A DNA stretch of 64,000 nt. It comes from Sanguibacter inulinus. Lineage in GTDB: Bacteria; Actinomycetota; Actinomycetes; Actinomycetales; Cellulomonadaceae. The translations under genes and the position numbers were made by a program. The notes beneath the pieces were generated by a model, which worked only from the letters and a program-made list of their open reading frames with translations, had not been told where the DNA came from and did not search any database. Location of the stretch: positions 1-64,000 of the forward strand of contig NZ_JACBYE010000002.1 of NCBI RefSeq assembly GCF_013415325.1, in the 5' to 3' direction. This document shows, piece after piece, positions 9,001-18,702 of this stretch; position 1 is the first letter of the stretch; each line of letters opens with the position of its first letter.

Positions 9001-9272
9001 CAGTGCTCCTCGTCCAGGTCCGTCGCGAGCAGCGTGACGAGCTCGTCGAGGATCCTGTCGGCGTCCTCGCCCTCGGCTGCGAGGGTCACCTCGTCGCCGT
9101 GCGGGACACCGAGCGACATGACGAGCAGGATGCTCGCCGCGTCGACGGGCTCGCCCTCGCCGTGCGCGATGGTCACGTCGAGGCCGCTGTCGGCCGCAGC
9201 CTGGGTGAACAGGGACGCGGGACGGGCGTGCAGGCCGGATCGCGAGGCGACGGCCACGGTACGTGCGGGCAT
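9000..9272 (-). CDS. ptsH: Phosphocarrier protein HPr
   Basis: A 90-aa HPr that relays phosphate from enzyme I to the fructose EIIA. His15 lies in the canonical GLHARPAS motif, and the second conserved region reads SILLVMSLG with a serine at position 47, aligned with the regulatory Ser46 of Firmicutes. No HPr kinase is visible here and most actinobacteria lack one, so Ser phosphorylation is doubtful. A strong AAGGAG ribosome site precedes the ATG. Between it and the upstream EIIBC gene are two tandem hairpins, the only sizeable gap in the operon. Confidence 0.95.
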   Translation of the reverse strand: MPARTVAVASRSGLHARPASLFTQAAADSGLDVTIAHGEGEPVDAASILLVMSLGVPHGDEVTLAAEGEDADRILDELVTLLATDLDEEH

Positions 9273-9294
9273 TGTTCTCTCCTTCGAGGGCCGT

Positions 9295-9362
9295 GGTCCG
9301 CACCGCTGCGAGCGGTGCGGACCCTGGCGGGTGGTGGTCTGCGCCGAGGTGCGGCGCAGACC
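9295..9362 (-). promoter_or_regulatory. Two tandem intercistronic hairpins before ptsH
   Basis: Two perfect inverted repeats lie between the EIIBC stop and the HPr ribosome site: an 11-bp stem (9336-9346 with 9352-9362, 5-nt loop), then a 13-bp stem (9295-9307 with 9311-9323, 3-nt loop). They could act as attenuators or as RNA-stability elements that set the ratio of EIIBC to HPr/EI. Confidence 0.6.
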
Positions 9363-9398
9363 GGGACGGGCGTGCGTGGGTCGGTCCGACCCGCCCGG

Positions 9399-10916
9399 TC
9401 AGGCTGTGGGCTGCGCCGCGGTGCTGGGGGCGCTGGCCGCGGCGGCGGCATCTGCCGCCTGCTCGGCCTCGAGGGCCGGGTTGGAGCCCAGTCCCTTGAA
9501 GATGATCACCAGGACCGCAGAGATCACCGTGCCGATCGCGACGGCCAGCAGGAACAGCAGCCAGTTGTCGACGAGCGGGAGGACCCAGACGCCACCGTGC
9601 GGGGCACGCTGCGAGGCGTCGAAGGCCATGATGAGCCCGCCGGTCACGCTCGAGCCGACGACCGAGGCACCGAGCACGCGGAGCGGGTCGGCAGCCGCGA
9701 ACGGGATGGCACCCTCGGAGATGAACGAGAGACCGAGCAGCCAGGCTGCCTTGCCGTTCTCGCGCTCGGCCCTGGTGAACAGGCGCTTGCGGACCGTCGT
9801 GGCCAGTGCCATCGCGAGCGGTGCGACCATCCCGGCACCCATGACCGTGGCCATGACGCGGAACTGCGTGGCGCCGTCCGTGAGGCCGGCTGTCGAGAGC
9901 CCGGTGACGGCGAAGGTGTAGGCCACCTTGTTGACCGGACCACCGAGGTCGATGCCCATCATCGCGCCCAGGATCAGGCCGAGGAGGATGAGGTTGGAGC
10001 CGCTCAGGCCGCTGAGCCAGTCGGACAGCCCGTCCATGAGTGCGGCGAGCGGACGCCCGAGCACCACGAACATCAGCAGGCCTGTGACGAAGGTCGACAG
10101 CAGCGGGATCACCACGACGGGCATGATGCCGCGGACCCCCTTGGGGACCTTCCAGCGGCTGATCCACAGCGCGAGGAACCCGGCGACGAAGCCGGAGACC
10201 AGACCACCGAGGAAACCGGCGCCGACGGCGACGGAGATCGACCCACCGACGAAGCCGGGCACGAGTCCGGGCCTGTCGGCGATCGCGAAGGCGATGAACC
10301 CGGAGAGCACAGCCACGAGGAACCCGAAGGCGACACCGCCGGTGAGGTTCATCAGCGCGGCCCAGCTGGTCTTCGAGAGCACGTCGAAGTTGTTGATGAC
10401 CTCGTCGGCCTTCACGTTCACGATCTCGTAGCCGCCGATCATGAAGCTCAGCGCGATGAGGATGCCACCTGCGGCGACGAACGGGATCATGTACGAGACG
10501 CCGGTCATGAGGTACTGGCGGACGCGCGTCCCCACGCTCGAGCTGCGGTCGATCGTCGTCGCGGGGTCCTTCGACCCGCCACCGGCTGTCGCGGCGGGCG
10601 TCGAGACACCGGCCTCGACGGCGGCGATGGCCTGGTTGAGGACACCTGGGGCGTCGTGGACGGCCTTCTTGACGCCGACGTCGATCGTCGGCTTGCCCGC
10701 GAATCGCTCCTTGTCGCGGACCTCGAGGTCTGCGGCGAAGATGACGCCGTCAGCGGCCTCGATGATCGCGGGGTCGAGGGGCGTCGAGCCGGCCGAGCCC
10801 TGGGTCTCGACCTGGACCTCGTGCCCGGCGGCCTTGCCAGCCTGCTCGAGCGCCTCTGCTGCCATGTAGGTGTGCGCGATGCCCGTGGGGCACGACGTCA
10901 CGGCGACGAACTTCAT
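9399..10916 (-). CDS. fruA: PTS fructose-specific EIIBC
   Basis: A 505-aa membrane permease importing fructose as fructose 1-phosphate. Residues 1 to about 100 are the EIIB domain, with the phosphorylated cysteine at position 9 in TSCPTGIAHTYMAAE. A Gly/Ala/Asp linker leads to an EIIC domain from about residue 130 with many transmembrane helices and the GAMMGIDLGGPVNK motif of the fructose family. The C-terminus is an Ala-rich tail. EIIA is a separate upstream gene whose stop overlaps this ATG as ATGA. The following gap to ptsH holds two hairpins. Confidence 0.93.
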   Translation of the reverse strand: MKFVAVTSCPTGIAHTYMAAEALEQAGKAAGHEVQVETQGSAGSTPLDPAIIEAADGVIFAADLEVRDKERFAGKPTIDVGVKKAVHDAPGVLNQAIAAVEAGVSTPAATAGGGSKDPATTIDRSSSVGTRVRQYLMTGVSYMIPFVAAGGILIALSFMIGGYEIVNVKADEVINNFDVLSKTSWAALMNLTGGVAFGFLVAVLSGFIAFAIADRPGLVPGFVGGSISVAVGAGFLGGLVSGFVAGFLALWISRWKVPKGVRGIMPVVVIPLLSTFVTGLLMFVVLGRPLAALMDGLSDWLSGLSGSNLILLGLILGAMMGIDLGGPVNKVAYTFAVTGLSTAGLTDGATQFRVMATVMGAGMVAPLAMALATTVRKRLFTRAERENGKAAWLLGLSFISEGAIPFAAADPLRVLGASVVGSSVTGGLIMAFDASQRAPHGGVWVLPLVDNWLLFLLAVAIGTVISAVLVIIFKGLGSNPALEAEQAADAAAAASAPSTAAQPTA

Positions 10917-11377
10917 GAGGGGTTGACCTCTCGGGTGACGATCTCGGCGACGGTCGCGGCGTCGGGGGCCTCGCGCAGGGAGGTGCGGAAGGACTCGTGG
11001 ACGAGACGGCGGGCGAGCGACGCGAGGATCTTGAGGTGGTCGCTGTCACCGCTGGCCGGCGCCGCGATGAGGAAGATCAGCGTCGCGGGGCCGTCCGGGG
11101 CACCGAAGTCGACACCGGCGGGCACACGGGCGACGGCGAGCGTCGGGACCGTGACGTGCTCGGAGCGGGCGTGCGGCAGACCGACGCCTCCGGGCATGCC
11201 CGTCGCCATCTGCGCCTCGCGGGCACGGACGTCGGCGTGGAAGCCGTCGGCGTCCGTCACGCGGCCAGCGGCTGCGAGCAGGTCGATGAGGACACGGGTG
11301 GCCTCGTCACGGTCGGCTGCGACGACGTCGAGGGCGACGAGGTCGGCGGTGATCAGGGGGGTGAGGGAAGTGCTCAC
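10913..11377 (-). CDS. PTS fructose-type EIIA
   Basis: A 154-aa EIIA of the fructose/mannitol (PTS_IIA_2) family. The phospho-accepting His is at about residue 69 in GGVGLPHARSEH. It carries phosphate from HPr to the EIIB cysteine. In many actinobacteria EIIA is fused to EIIBC; here it is a separate polypeptide. GTG start one base after the fruK stop, and ATGA overlap with the EIIBC gene, so all three are translated together. Confidence 0.9.
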   Translation of the reverse strand: MSTSLTPLITADLVALDVVAADRDEATRVLIDLLAAAGRVTDADGFHADVRAREAQMATGMPGGVGLPHARSEHVTVPTLAVARVPAGVDFGAPDGPATLIFLIAAPASGDSDHLKILASLARRLVHESFRTSLREAPDAATVAEIVTREVNPS

Positions 11378-11378
11378 T

Positions 11379-12377
11379 TCACAGCTCCTTCAGTGCGATG
11401 TGGCGGGATGGGTCGGTGAGGGTCTCGACGTCGTCGAGGTGGATGTCGTGGGGTGCAGGGACTGCAGAGCCTGGGAGGAGGACCGCGGCGCGGCCCCATG
11501 CGACGGCGCGGCGCAAGGCGTCCGCCGAGATGTCGGAGTCGACCGAGGCCGGCCCGTGGGGTGCGTCGACGAGGGCGCTGAGGAACCCGGCGAGGGTCAC
11601 GTCGCCCGCGCCCACGGTCGAGGCCGGGACGAGGGCCGGGCCACCGGCCCAGAGCACGCTGCCGGGTGCGACGAGCAGCGCGCCGTGCGCCCCGAGGGAC
11701 ACCAGGACGGCGGTGACGCCGCACTCCATCACCTGGTGCGCAGCGTCGACGACGGCCCCGACAGTGGTCAGCGGACGGCCGACGAGCTCAGCGAGCTCGT
11801 CTTCGTTCGGCTTGACGAGCGTCAGACCGCCTGCAGCGACGGCCGCACGGAGCGGTGCGCCCGAGGTGTCGAGGACCGTGGGGACCCCTGAGCGTGCCGC
11901 GACCTGCGCGACCCTGACGTAGAAGTCATCACCTGCACCAGCCGGCAGGCTGCCCGCGCCGACGACCAGGACGTGCTCCCCGGCGTCGACCGCGAGCCGC
12001 ACCTCGTCCGCGAGGGCGTCGAGGAGGGCCTGGACGGCAGCCTCCGTCATGGGGGCGCCCGGCGCGTTGATCTTGGTCGTCGAACCACGGCCGTCGACCA
12101 CGGTGATGTTGCTGCGGGTGTCGGTCCCGGTCTCGACAGGGCGGGCCACGACTCCCCCGTCGCGGAGCTCGGCGACCAGGCGGGCGCCGTCAGAGCCTCC
12201 CGACGGGAAGATCGCGACCGAGGAGAACCCGTCGGCCGACAGGGCACGGGTGACGTTGATGCCCTTGCCCCCGGCGTCGACCCGCGTCGCGTGCGCGCGG
12301 TTCACCTCGCCAGGCTCGAGGACCTGGACCTCGAGGGTCCGGTCCAGGCTCGGGTTGGGGGTGATCGTGATGATCAT
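11379..12377 (-). CDS. fruK: 1-phosphofructokinase
   Basis: A 332-aa PfkB-family sugar kinase converting fructose 1-phosphate to fructose 1,6-bisphosphate. The N-terminus IITITPNPSLDRT is typical of FruK, GGKGINVTRAL is the first PfkB signature, and the C-terminal STVGAGDVTLAGFL contains the catalytic Asp motif GAGD. It follows the DeoR regulator with an ATGA overlap and precedes the fructose EII genes, which supports fructose 1-phosphate over tagatose 6-phosphate as substrate. Confidence 0.93.
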   Translation of the reverse strand: MIITITPNPSLDRTLEVQVLEPGEVNRAHATRVDAGGKGINVTRALSADGFSSVAIFPSGGSDGARLVAELRDGGVVARPVETGTDTRSNITVVDGRGSTTKINAPGAPMTEAAVQALLDALADEVRLAVDAGEHVLVVGAGSLPAGAGDDFYVRVAQVAARSGVPTVLDTSGAPLRAAVAAGGLTLVKPNEDELAELVGRPLTTVGAVVDAAHQVMECGVTAVLVSLGAHGALLVAPGSVLWAGGPALVPASTVGAGDVTLAGFLSALVDAPHGPASVDSDISADALRRAVAWGRAAVLLPGSAVPAPHDIHLDDVETLTDPSRHIALKEL

Positions 12378-13135
12378 GCTTGCACCACCGTGAGGTCGAC
12401 CGACTCGAGCTCCGCCGCGAGGTCCGCGTCGATCCCTGAGTCGGTGATGAAGAGGTCGACGTCGTCGAGACCGACGATCCGGGCGAAGTCTGAGCGTCCA
12501 ACCTTGGTGTGGTCGGCGAGCAGCACGACCCGCCGCGCCGCCCGGGCGAGCGCCCGCTTGACCGCAGCCTCGCCGAGGTCGGGTGTGGTCGCGCCGTGGT
12601 CGGGGGTGATGCCGTTGGCACCGAGGAAGACGATGTCGGCGTGGATGTCGGCGAGAGCCCGCTCGGCCCAGGGACCGACCGAGGCGAGCGTCCGACCGCG
12701 GACCGCGCCGCCGACGAAGTGCACGGTGACCGTCGGGCGCTCTGCGAGCAGCGCGGCGATCGGCAACGAGTTCGTGACGACCTGGAGCTCGCGGTCCGTC
12801 GGGAGGATCTCAGCCAGGCGCAGGGTCGTGGTGCCAGCGTCGAGGACGATCGTGCCGGCGTCCGGGATCTCACGGAGGGCCGCGGCGGCGATGCGACGCT
12901 TCTCGTCGGAGAGCATGCCCTCACGGACGGCGACGGCAGGCTCGGAGCGCAGACGCTCGACGGGGATCGCACCTCCGTGGACCCTGCGCACCAGACCGTG
13001 GCGCTCGAGCACCGACAGGTCGCGCCGGATGGTCTCGGGGGTGACGTCGAAGGTCCGGGCCAGGCCTGCGACCTCTGCGCGCCCCTCGGCGCGTGCAGTC
13101 GCCAGGATCGCCTGGTGTCTCTCGGGTGCGTACAC
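12374..13135 (-). CDS. DeoR-family regulator of the fructose operon
   Basis: A 253-aa repressor-type protein. The DeoR helix-turn-helix lies at residues 1-55 (YAPERHQAIL start, then VTPETIRRDLSVLE and RRVHGGAI). A C-terminal sugar-phosphate-binding DeoRC domain follows with DAGTTTLRLAE and ITDSG motifs; fructose 1-phosphate is the likely effector, by family and context. I chose the GTG at 13135 because GGAG stands 5 nt upstream and the family starts with this motif. A longer frame exists, but its TTG at 13216 lies inside the -35 box, so it cannot be the start. First gene of the operon. Confidence 0.88.
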   Translation of the reverse strand: MYAPERHQAILATARAEGRAEVAGLARTFDVTPETIRRDLSVLERHGLVRRVHGGAIPVERLRSEPAVAVREGMLSDEKRRIAAAALREIPDAGTIVLDAGTTTLRLAEILPTDRELQVVTNSLPIAALLAERPTVTVHFVGGAVRGRTLASVGPWAERALADIHADIVFLGANGITPDHGATTPDLGEAAVKRALARAARRVVLLADHTKVGRSDFARIVGLDDVDLFITDSGIDADLAAELESVDLTVVQA

Positions 13136-13187
13136 GTCAACTCCATCGTCGCTCGCGTCACCGACGACGCGGATATCTGTATTCACT

Positions 13188-13216
13188 TGTATACGCCCGT
13201 TTATGTTGGAGTGCAA
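13188..13216 (-). promoter_or_regulatory. Promoter of the fru-pts operon with possible operator
   Basis: TTGCAC (13216-13211), a 17-bp spacer and TATACA (13193-13188) form a good sigma70-type promoter, with the start predicted near 13181. The -10 box overlaps GTAT-N8-ATAC (GTATACAAGTGAATAC on the minus strand), a weak inverted repeat that could be the operator of the DeoR protein. Confidence 0.6.
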
Positions 13217-13510
13217 GCGTCGATGTGTGTGTGCTGGTCAGGGCCACGCGCTGCGCGGCACGCGAGAGCCCCGCAATAGCTGGGCGGAGGACGGAATACC
13301 CAGGACACGGCAGTGCGCGGCCTGGATCCAGACACAATCGGACATGAGATATCGGTGTCGGTCGTGCGTGCGTGCGGGCGCCGTGGCCAGCCCTGCGCGA
13401 TGACCCACCGGGCGCGGTCGCAGGTCGTCAGTGCCCAGAGGGAGGGAACGCGGCTGCGGGCGCGGCGACCAGCGGGACTGGACGACCGAGGGACTGGGAG
13501 ACGATCCCGC
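13217..13510. other. Intergenic region, 294 bp
   Basis: Lies between the fructose promoter and the 3' end of the ypeA-like gene. I find no gene, RNA or clear hairpin. Open frames here lack coding character. Confidence 0.4.
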
Positions 13511-14056
13511 TCAGTCGGTCCGGCGGCCCAGCACGACGCAGGACTGGTCGGTGTAGCCGAGGGCGGCGTAGAAGCCGAGCACGGCGGTGTTGGTCGTGCG
13601 GACCATGAGCTGCACCTTGGGTGCGCCCTGGGAGACGAGCCACGCCTCGGCCGCGACCATGAGAGCTCGACCGAGACCGGTCCCACGCTGCGCCTCGTCG
13701 ACCGCGAGGTAGTACACCCATCCGCGGTGCCCGTCGTAGCCGACCATCACGGTCCCGACCAGAGTGCTGTCGGGCAGAGCACTGTCGGGTACAGCGCCGT
13801 CGGGTACAGCGCCGTCGGGCAGAGTTCCGTCGGGCAGAGTTCCGTCGAGGAGAGCGCCGCCGTGCAGGCGCGCCCCGAGCACAGTCGACGTCGGGGTCTC
13901 GAGCGCAGACCGCAGGTCGGCTGCAGGGTCGTTCCAGGGGCGGGTGAGCCCTGCTGCCTCCCACAACGCCACGACGGCACGCTCGTCGTCCCTGGTCACC
14001 GGGGAGATGGTGGTCTCGTGGGTGGCAGGGACGGCGGACGTGCCGTCGTGGGTCAT
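13511..14056 (-). CDS. YpeA-like GNAT acetyltransferase with a repeat insertion
   Basis: A 181-aa GNAT protein. ALWEAAGLTRPWNDP, VGTVMVGYDGHRGWVYYLAV, RGTGLGRAL (acetyl-CoA loop) and VLGFYAALGY closely follow Escherichia coli YpeA as I recall it. Between the first core strand (TVLGARLHGG) and VGTVMVGYDGH is an extra run of about 35 residues made of imperfect LPDGT/VPDGA pentapeptides, encoded by a 15-bp minisatellite. In the family this place is a short beta-hairpin, so the insert should loop out without breaking the fold. The substrate of YpeA-type enzymes is not known to me. Confidence 0.85.
   Translation of the reverse strand: MTHDGTSAVPATHETTISPVTRDDERAVVALWEAAGLTRPWNDPAADLRSALETPTSTVLGARLHGGALLDGTLPDGTLPDGAVPDGAVPDSALPDSTLVGTVMVGYDGHRGWVYYLAVDEAQRGTGLGRALMVAAEAWLVSQGAPKVQLMVRTTNTAVLGFYAALGYTDQSCVVLGRRTD
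13761..13865. repeat. 15-bp minisatellite, about 7 copies, inside the GNAT gene
   Basis: Consecutive 15-bp units of the type agagttccgtcgggc run from 13761 to 13865. Units 3 and 4 differ by one base, as do 5 and 6 by two, indicating recent duplication. The unit length preserves the reading frame and gives a pentapeptide repeat. Confidence 0.9.
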
Positions 14057-14080
14057 CGAGAGTCTCGGGTCAGGCGCGGG

Positions 14081-15205
14081 TCAGCGCGGCTGGTAGGGCG
14101 AGACCACGACCTCGACCCGCTGGAACTCCTTGAGGTCGGAGTACCCGGTCGTAGCCATGGCGCGCTTGAGCGCACCGACGAGGTTGAGCGTGCCGTCGGC
14201 CTGGCGGCCCGGGCCGAAGAGGATCTCGGCGAGCGACCCGGCGGTGCCGACGCTCACCCGCTCTCCGCGAGGGAGCTCGGGGTGGTGCGCCTCGGAGCCC
14301 CAGTGCCAGCCCTGGCCCGGTGCCTCCTCGGCCCGCGCGAGCGCGGCACCGACCATCACGGCGTCAGCACCGCAGGCGACAGCCTTGACGAGGTCCCCGG
14401 CGCGCCCCACACCGCCGTCGGCGATCACGTGGACGTAGCGCCCCCCGGACTCGTCGAGGTAGTCGCGGCGCGCAGCGGCCACGTCGGCCACGGCTGTGGC
14501 CATCGGGGCGTGGATGCCGAGCGAGACGCGGGTGGTGTGCGCAGCGCCGCCGCCGAATCCGACGAGGACGCCGGCCGCACCGGTCCGCATGAGGTGCAGC
14601 GCCGCGGTGTAGGTCGAGGCACCGCCGACGATCACGGGGACGTCGAGCTCGTAGATGAAGCGCTTGAGGTTGAGCGGCTCGGCGTTGCCCGAGACGTGCT
14701 CGGCCGACACCGTCGTGCCACGGATGACGAAGAGGTCCACACCCGCGTCGATCACGGTCTGGTAGAACTCCTGGGTCCGCTGCGGCGAGAGCGCACCGGC
14801 GACGGTGACGCCCGCGGCGCGGATCTCCTTGAGACGCTGCGTGATGAGCTCGGGCTGGATCGGCGCGGAGTAGATCTCCTGCATGCGCCGGGTCGCCTGG
14901 GTCGGCTCGAGCTGCGCGATCTCGGAGAGCAGCGCGGTCGGGTCCTCGTAGCGCGTCCACAGACCTTCGAGGTCCAGGACGCCGAGCCCGCCGTGCTGCC
15001 CGAGCGCGACGGCGGTCGCGGGGCTCATCACCGAGTCCATCGGTGCAGCCACGATCGGCAGGTCGAAGTGGTACGCGTCGATCTGCCACCCGACAGACAC
15101 GTCTTCTGGGTCGCGCGTACGGCGTGACGGCACCACCGCGATGTCGTCGAAGGAGAAGGCGCGCCGTCCGCGCTTGCCTCGGCCGATCTCGATCTCGTTG
15201 CTCAC
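14081..15205 (-). CDS. guaB3: GuaB3-family IMP dehydrogenase-like protein
   Basis: A 374-aa protein of the actinobacterial GuaB3 group, with a TIM barrel and no CBS domains. PMDSVMSP, VIVGGAST and HVIADGGVG are IMPDH/GMP-reductase signatures. The loop that carries the catalytic Cys in true IMPDH (SxCxTR) is replaced by IRGTTVSAEH, so normal IMPDH chemistry is unlikely; a GMP-reductase-like or regulatory role has been discussed for this group. The GTG start is 6 nt after a TAACCT box, suggesting a leaderless mRNA. It is close to guaB, from which a DnaQ-like exonuclease and a pseudouridine synthase separate it. Confidence 0.85.
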   Translation of the reverse strand: MSNEIEIGRGKRGRRAFSFDDIAVVPSRRTRDPEDVSVGWQIDAYHFDLPIVAAPMDSVMSPATAVALGQHGGLGVLDLEGLWTRYEDPTALLSEIAQLEPTQATRRMQEIYSAPIQPELITQRLKEIRAAGVTVAGALSPQRTQEFYQTVIDAGVDLFVIRGTTVSAEHVSGNAEPLNLKRFIYELDVPVIVGGASTYTAALHLMRTGAAGVLVGFGGGAAHTTRVSLGIHAPMATAVADVAAARRDYLDESGGRYVHVIADGGVGRAGDLVKAVACGADAVMVGAALARAEEAPGQGWHWGSEAHHPELPRGERVSVGTAGSLAEILFGPGRQADGTLNLVGALKRAMATTGYSDLKEFQRVEVVVSPYQPR

Positions 15206-15211
15206 CCGACC

Positions 15212-15217
15212 AGGTTA
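15212..15217 (-). promoter_or_regulatory. Candidate -10 box of leaderless guaB3
   Basis: TAACCT on the minus strand (fits TAnnnT) ends 6 nt before the GTG, so transcription would start at or next to the initiation codon. No Shine-Dalgarno sequence is present. I see no clear -35. Confidence 0.4.
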
Positions 15218-15312
15218 CCGTCCCGTGACGCCTGGACCGCGCGGCGGTCCACGTCCGTGTCGGTGGCGGCTGGGATGCTGGCCGCACACGACGACCTCGA
15301 GGAGACACCCCC

Positions 15313-16038
15313 ATGACCTGGACCGCAGGCCCCCTGCTCGGATTCGACACCGAGACGACGGGTGTCGACGTGAGCCAGGACCGGATCGTCTCCGCGGCCC
15401 TCGTGCGCCGCGACTCCGCGACGACCGACGTCCGAACCTGGCTGCTCGACCCGGGTGTGCCGATCCCGCCGGAGGCCTCCGCCATCCACGGCATCACCAC
15501 GGAGGTCGCCCGGGCGGAGGGTCAAGACCCTGCAGGCGCGATCGACGAGATCGCGAAAGAGCTCGCCGGGGCGCTCTCGAGCGGCATCCCCGTGGTCGCC
15601 TTCAACGCGACCTTCGACCTGTGCATCCTGCAGGCCGAGCTCGACCGCTACGGCCTGCCGAGCCTCGAGGACCGGATCGACGGGCGGGTGGCCCCTGTCA
15701 TCGACCCGCTCGTCCTCGACAGGGCGCTCGACCGCTACCGCCGCGGGCCACGCAAGCTCGTCGACCTCTGCGGGGTGTACGCGGTCGTCGGCGACGGCGA
15801 GCTGCACACGGCCGACGTCGACGTCATCGCGACCCTCGACGTGCTCCACGCGATGCTCGCGCGCTACCCCGAGCTCGCCGAGCGCGAGCTCGACGCGCTG
15901 CACCTGTACCAGGCCGACGAGCACCGTCGGTGGGCGGAGAGCTTCAACTCCTGGCGGGAGCGCAAGGGGCTCACAGGCCCGGGGGCCGAGCTCACCTGGC
16001 TGCGAGACCACCGCCAGACTGGGCAGCGCACACTCTGA
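15313..16038 (+). CDS. DnaQ-like 3'-5' exonuclease
   Basis: A 241-aa DEDDh exonuclease. The acidic motifs are visible: FDTETTG (residues about 10-16, ExoI), AFNATFDLCIL (ExoII) and HTADVDVIAT (ExoIII with its His). Resembles the epsilon-type proofreading nucleases but is a stand-alone protein without a GIY-YIG or helicase domain. GAGGAG lies 9 nt before the ATG. It is the only plus-strand gene in this stretch and converges on the pseudouridine synthase. Proofreading, DNA repair or RNA trimming cannot be told apart from sequence. Confidence 0.85.
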   Translation: MTWTAGPLLGFDTETTGVDVSQDRIVSAALVRRDSATTDVRTWLLDPGVPIPPEASAIHGITTEVARAEGQDPAGAIDEIAKELAGALSSGIPVVAFNATFDLCILQAELDRYGLPSLEDRIDGRVAPVIDPLVLDRALDRYRRGPRKLVDLCGVYAVVGDGELHTADVDVIATLDVLHAMLARYPELAERELDALHLYQADEHRRWAESFNSWRERKGLTGPGAELTWLRDHRQTGQRTL

Positions 16039-16065
16039 GAGGACCAGGGTCAGAGGACCAGGGTC
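16038..16065. repeat. 14-bp tandem duplication between convergent genes
   Basis: AGAGGACCAGGGTC is repeated head to tail at 16038-16051 and 16052-16065, starting at the last base of the exonuclease stop codon and ending 8 bp before the pseudouridine synthase stop. Confidence 0.75.
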
Positions 16066-16073
16066 TCCGGGGC

Positions 16074-18607
<2,534 letters not shown>

Positions 18608-18702
18608 CGCACCGCCCACCGAGCACCCGGTGTCTGTCCGCTCACAGGACCGGTCCTGCCACCACGCTCCCCGGCACCCGCAGGCAGGCGCCCCGGGCGA
18701 CG

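Noticed and set aside
7450-9921. 823-codon plus-strand frame opposite ptsI/ptsH
   Set aside because: Shadow of conserved minus-strand genes; Arg/Gly/Asp-biased composition.
9003-11891. 962-codon open frame on the plus strand opposite fruA/IIA/fruK
   Set aside because: Antisense shadow caused by high GC3; the minus strand holds clear PTS genes and the plus product has no family features.
13217-13510. tRNA or small gene in the gap after the fructose operon promoter
   Set aside because: No cloverleaf with acceptor stem or TTC-arm pattern and no coding signal found.
13761-13865. CRISPR-like repeat array
   Set aside because: Units are 15 bp without spacers and keep the reading frame; this is a minisatellite.
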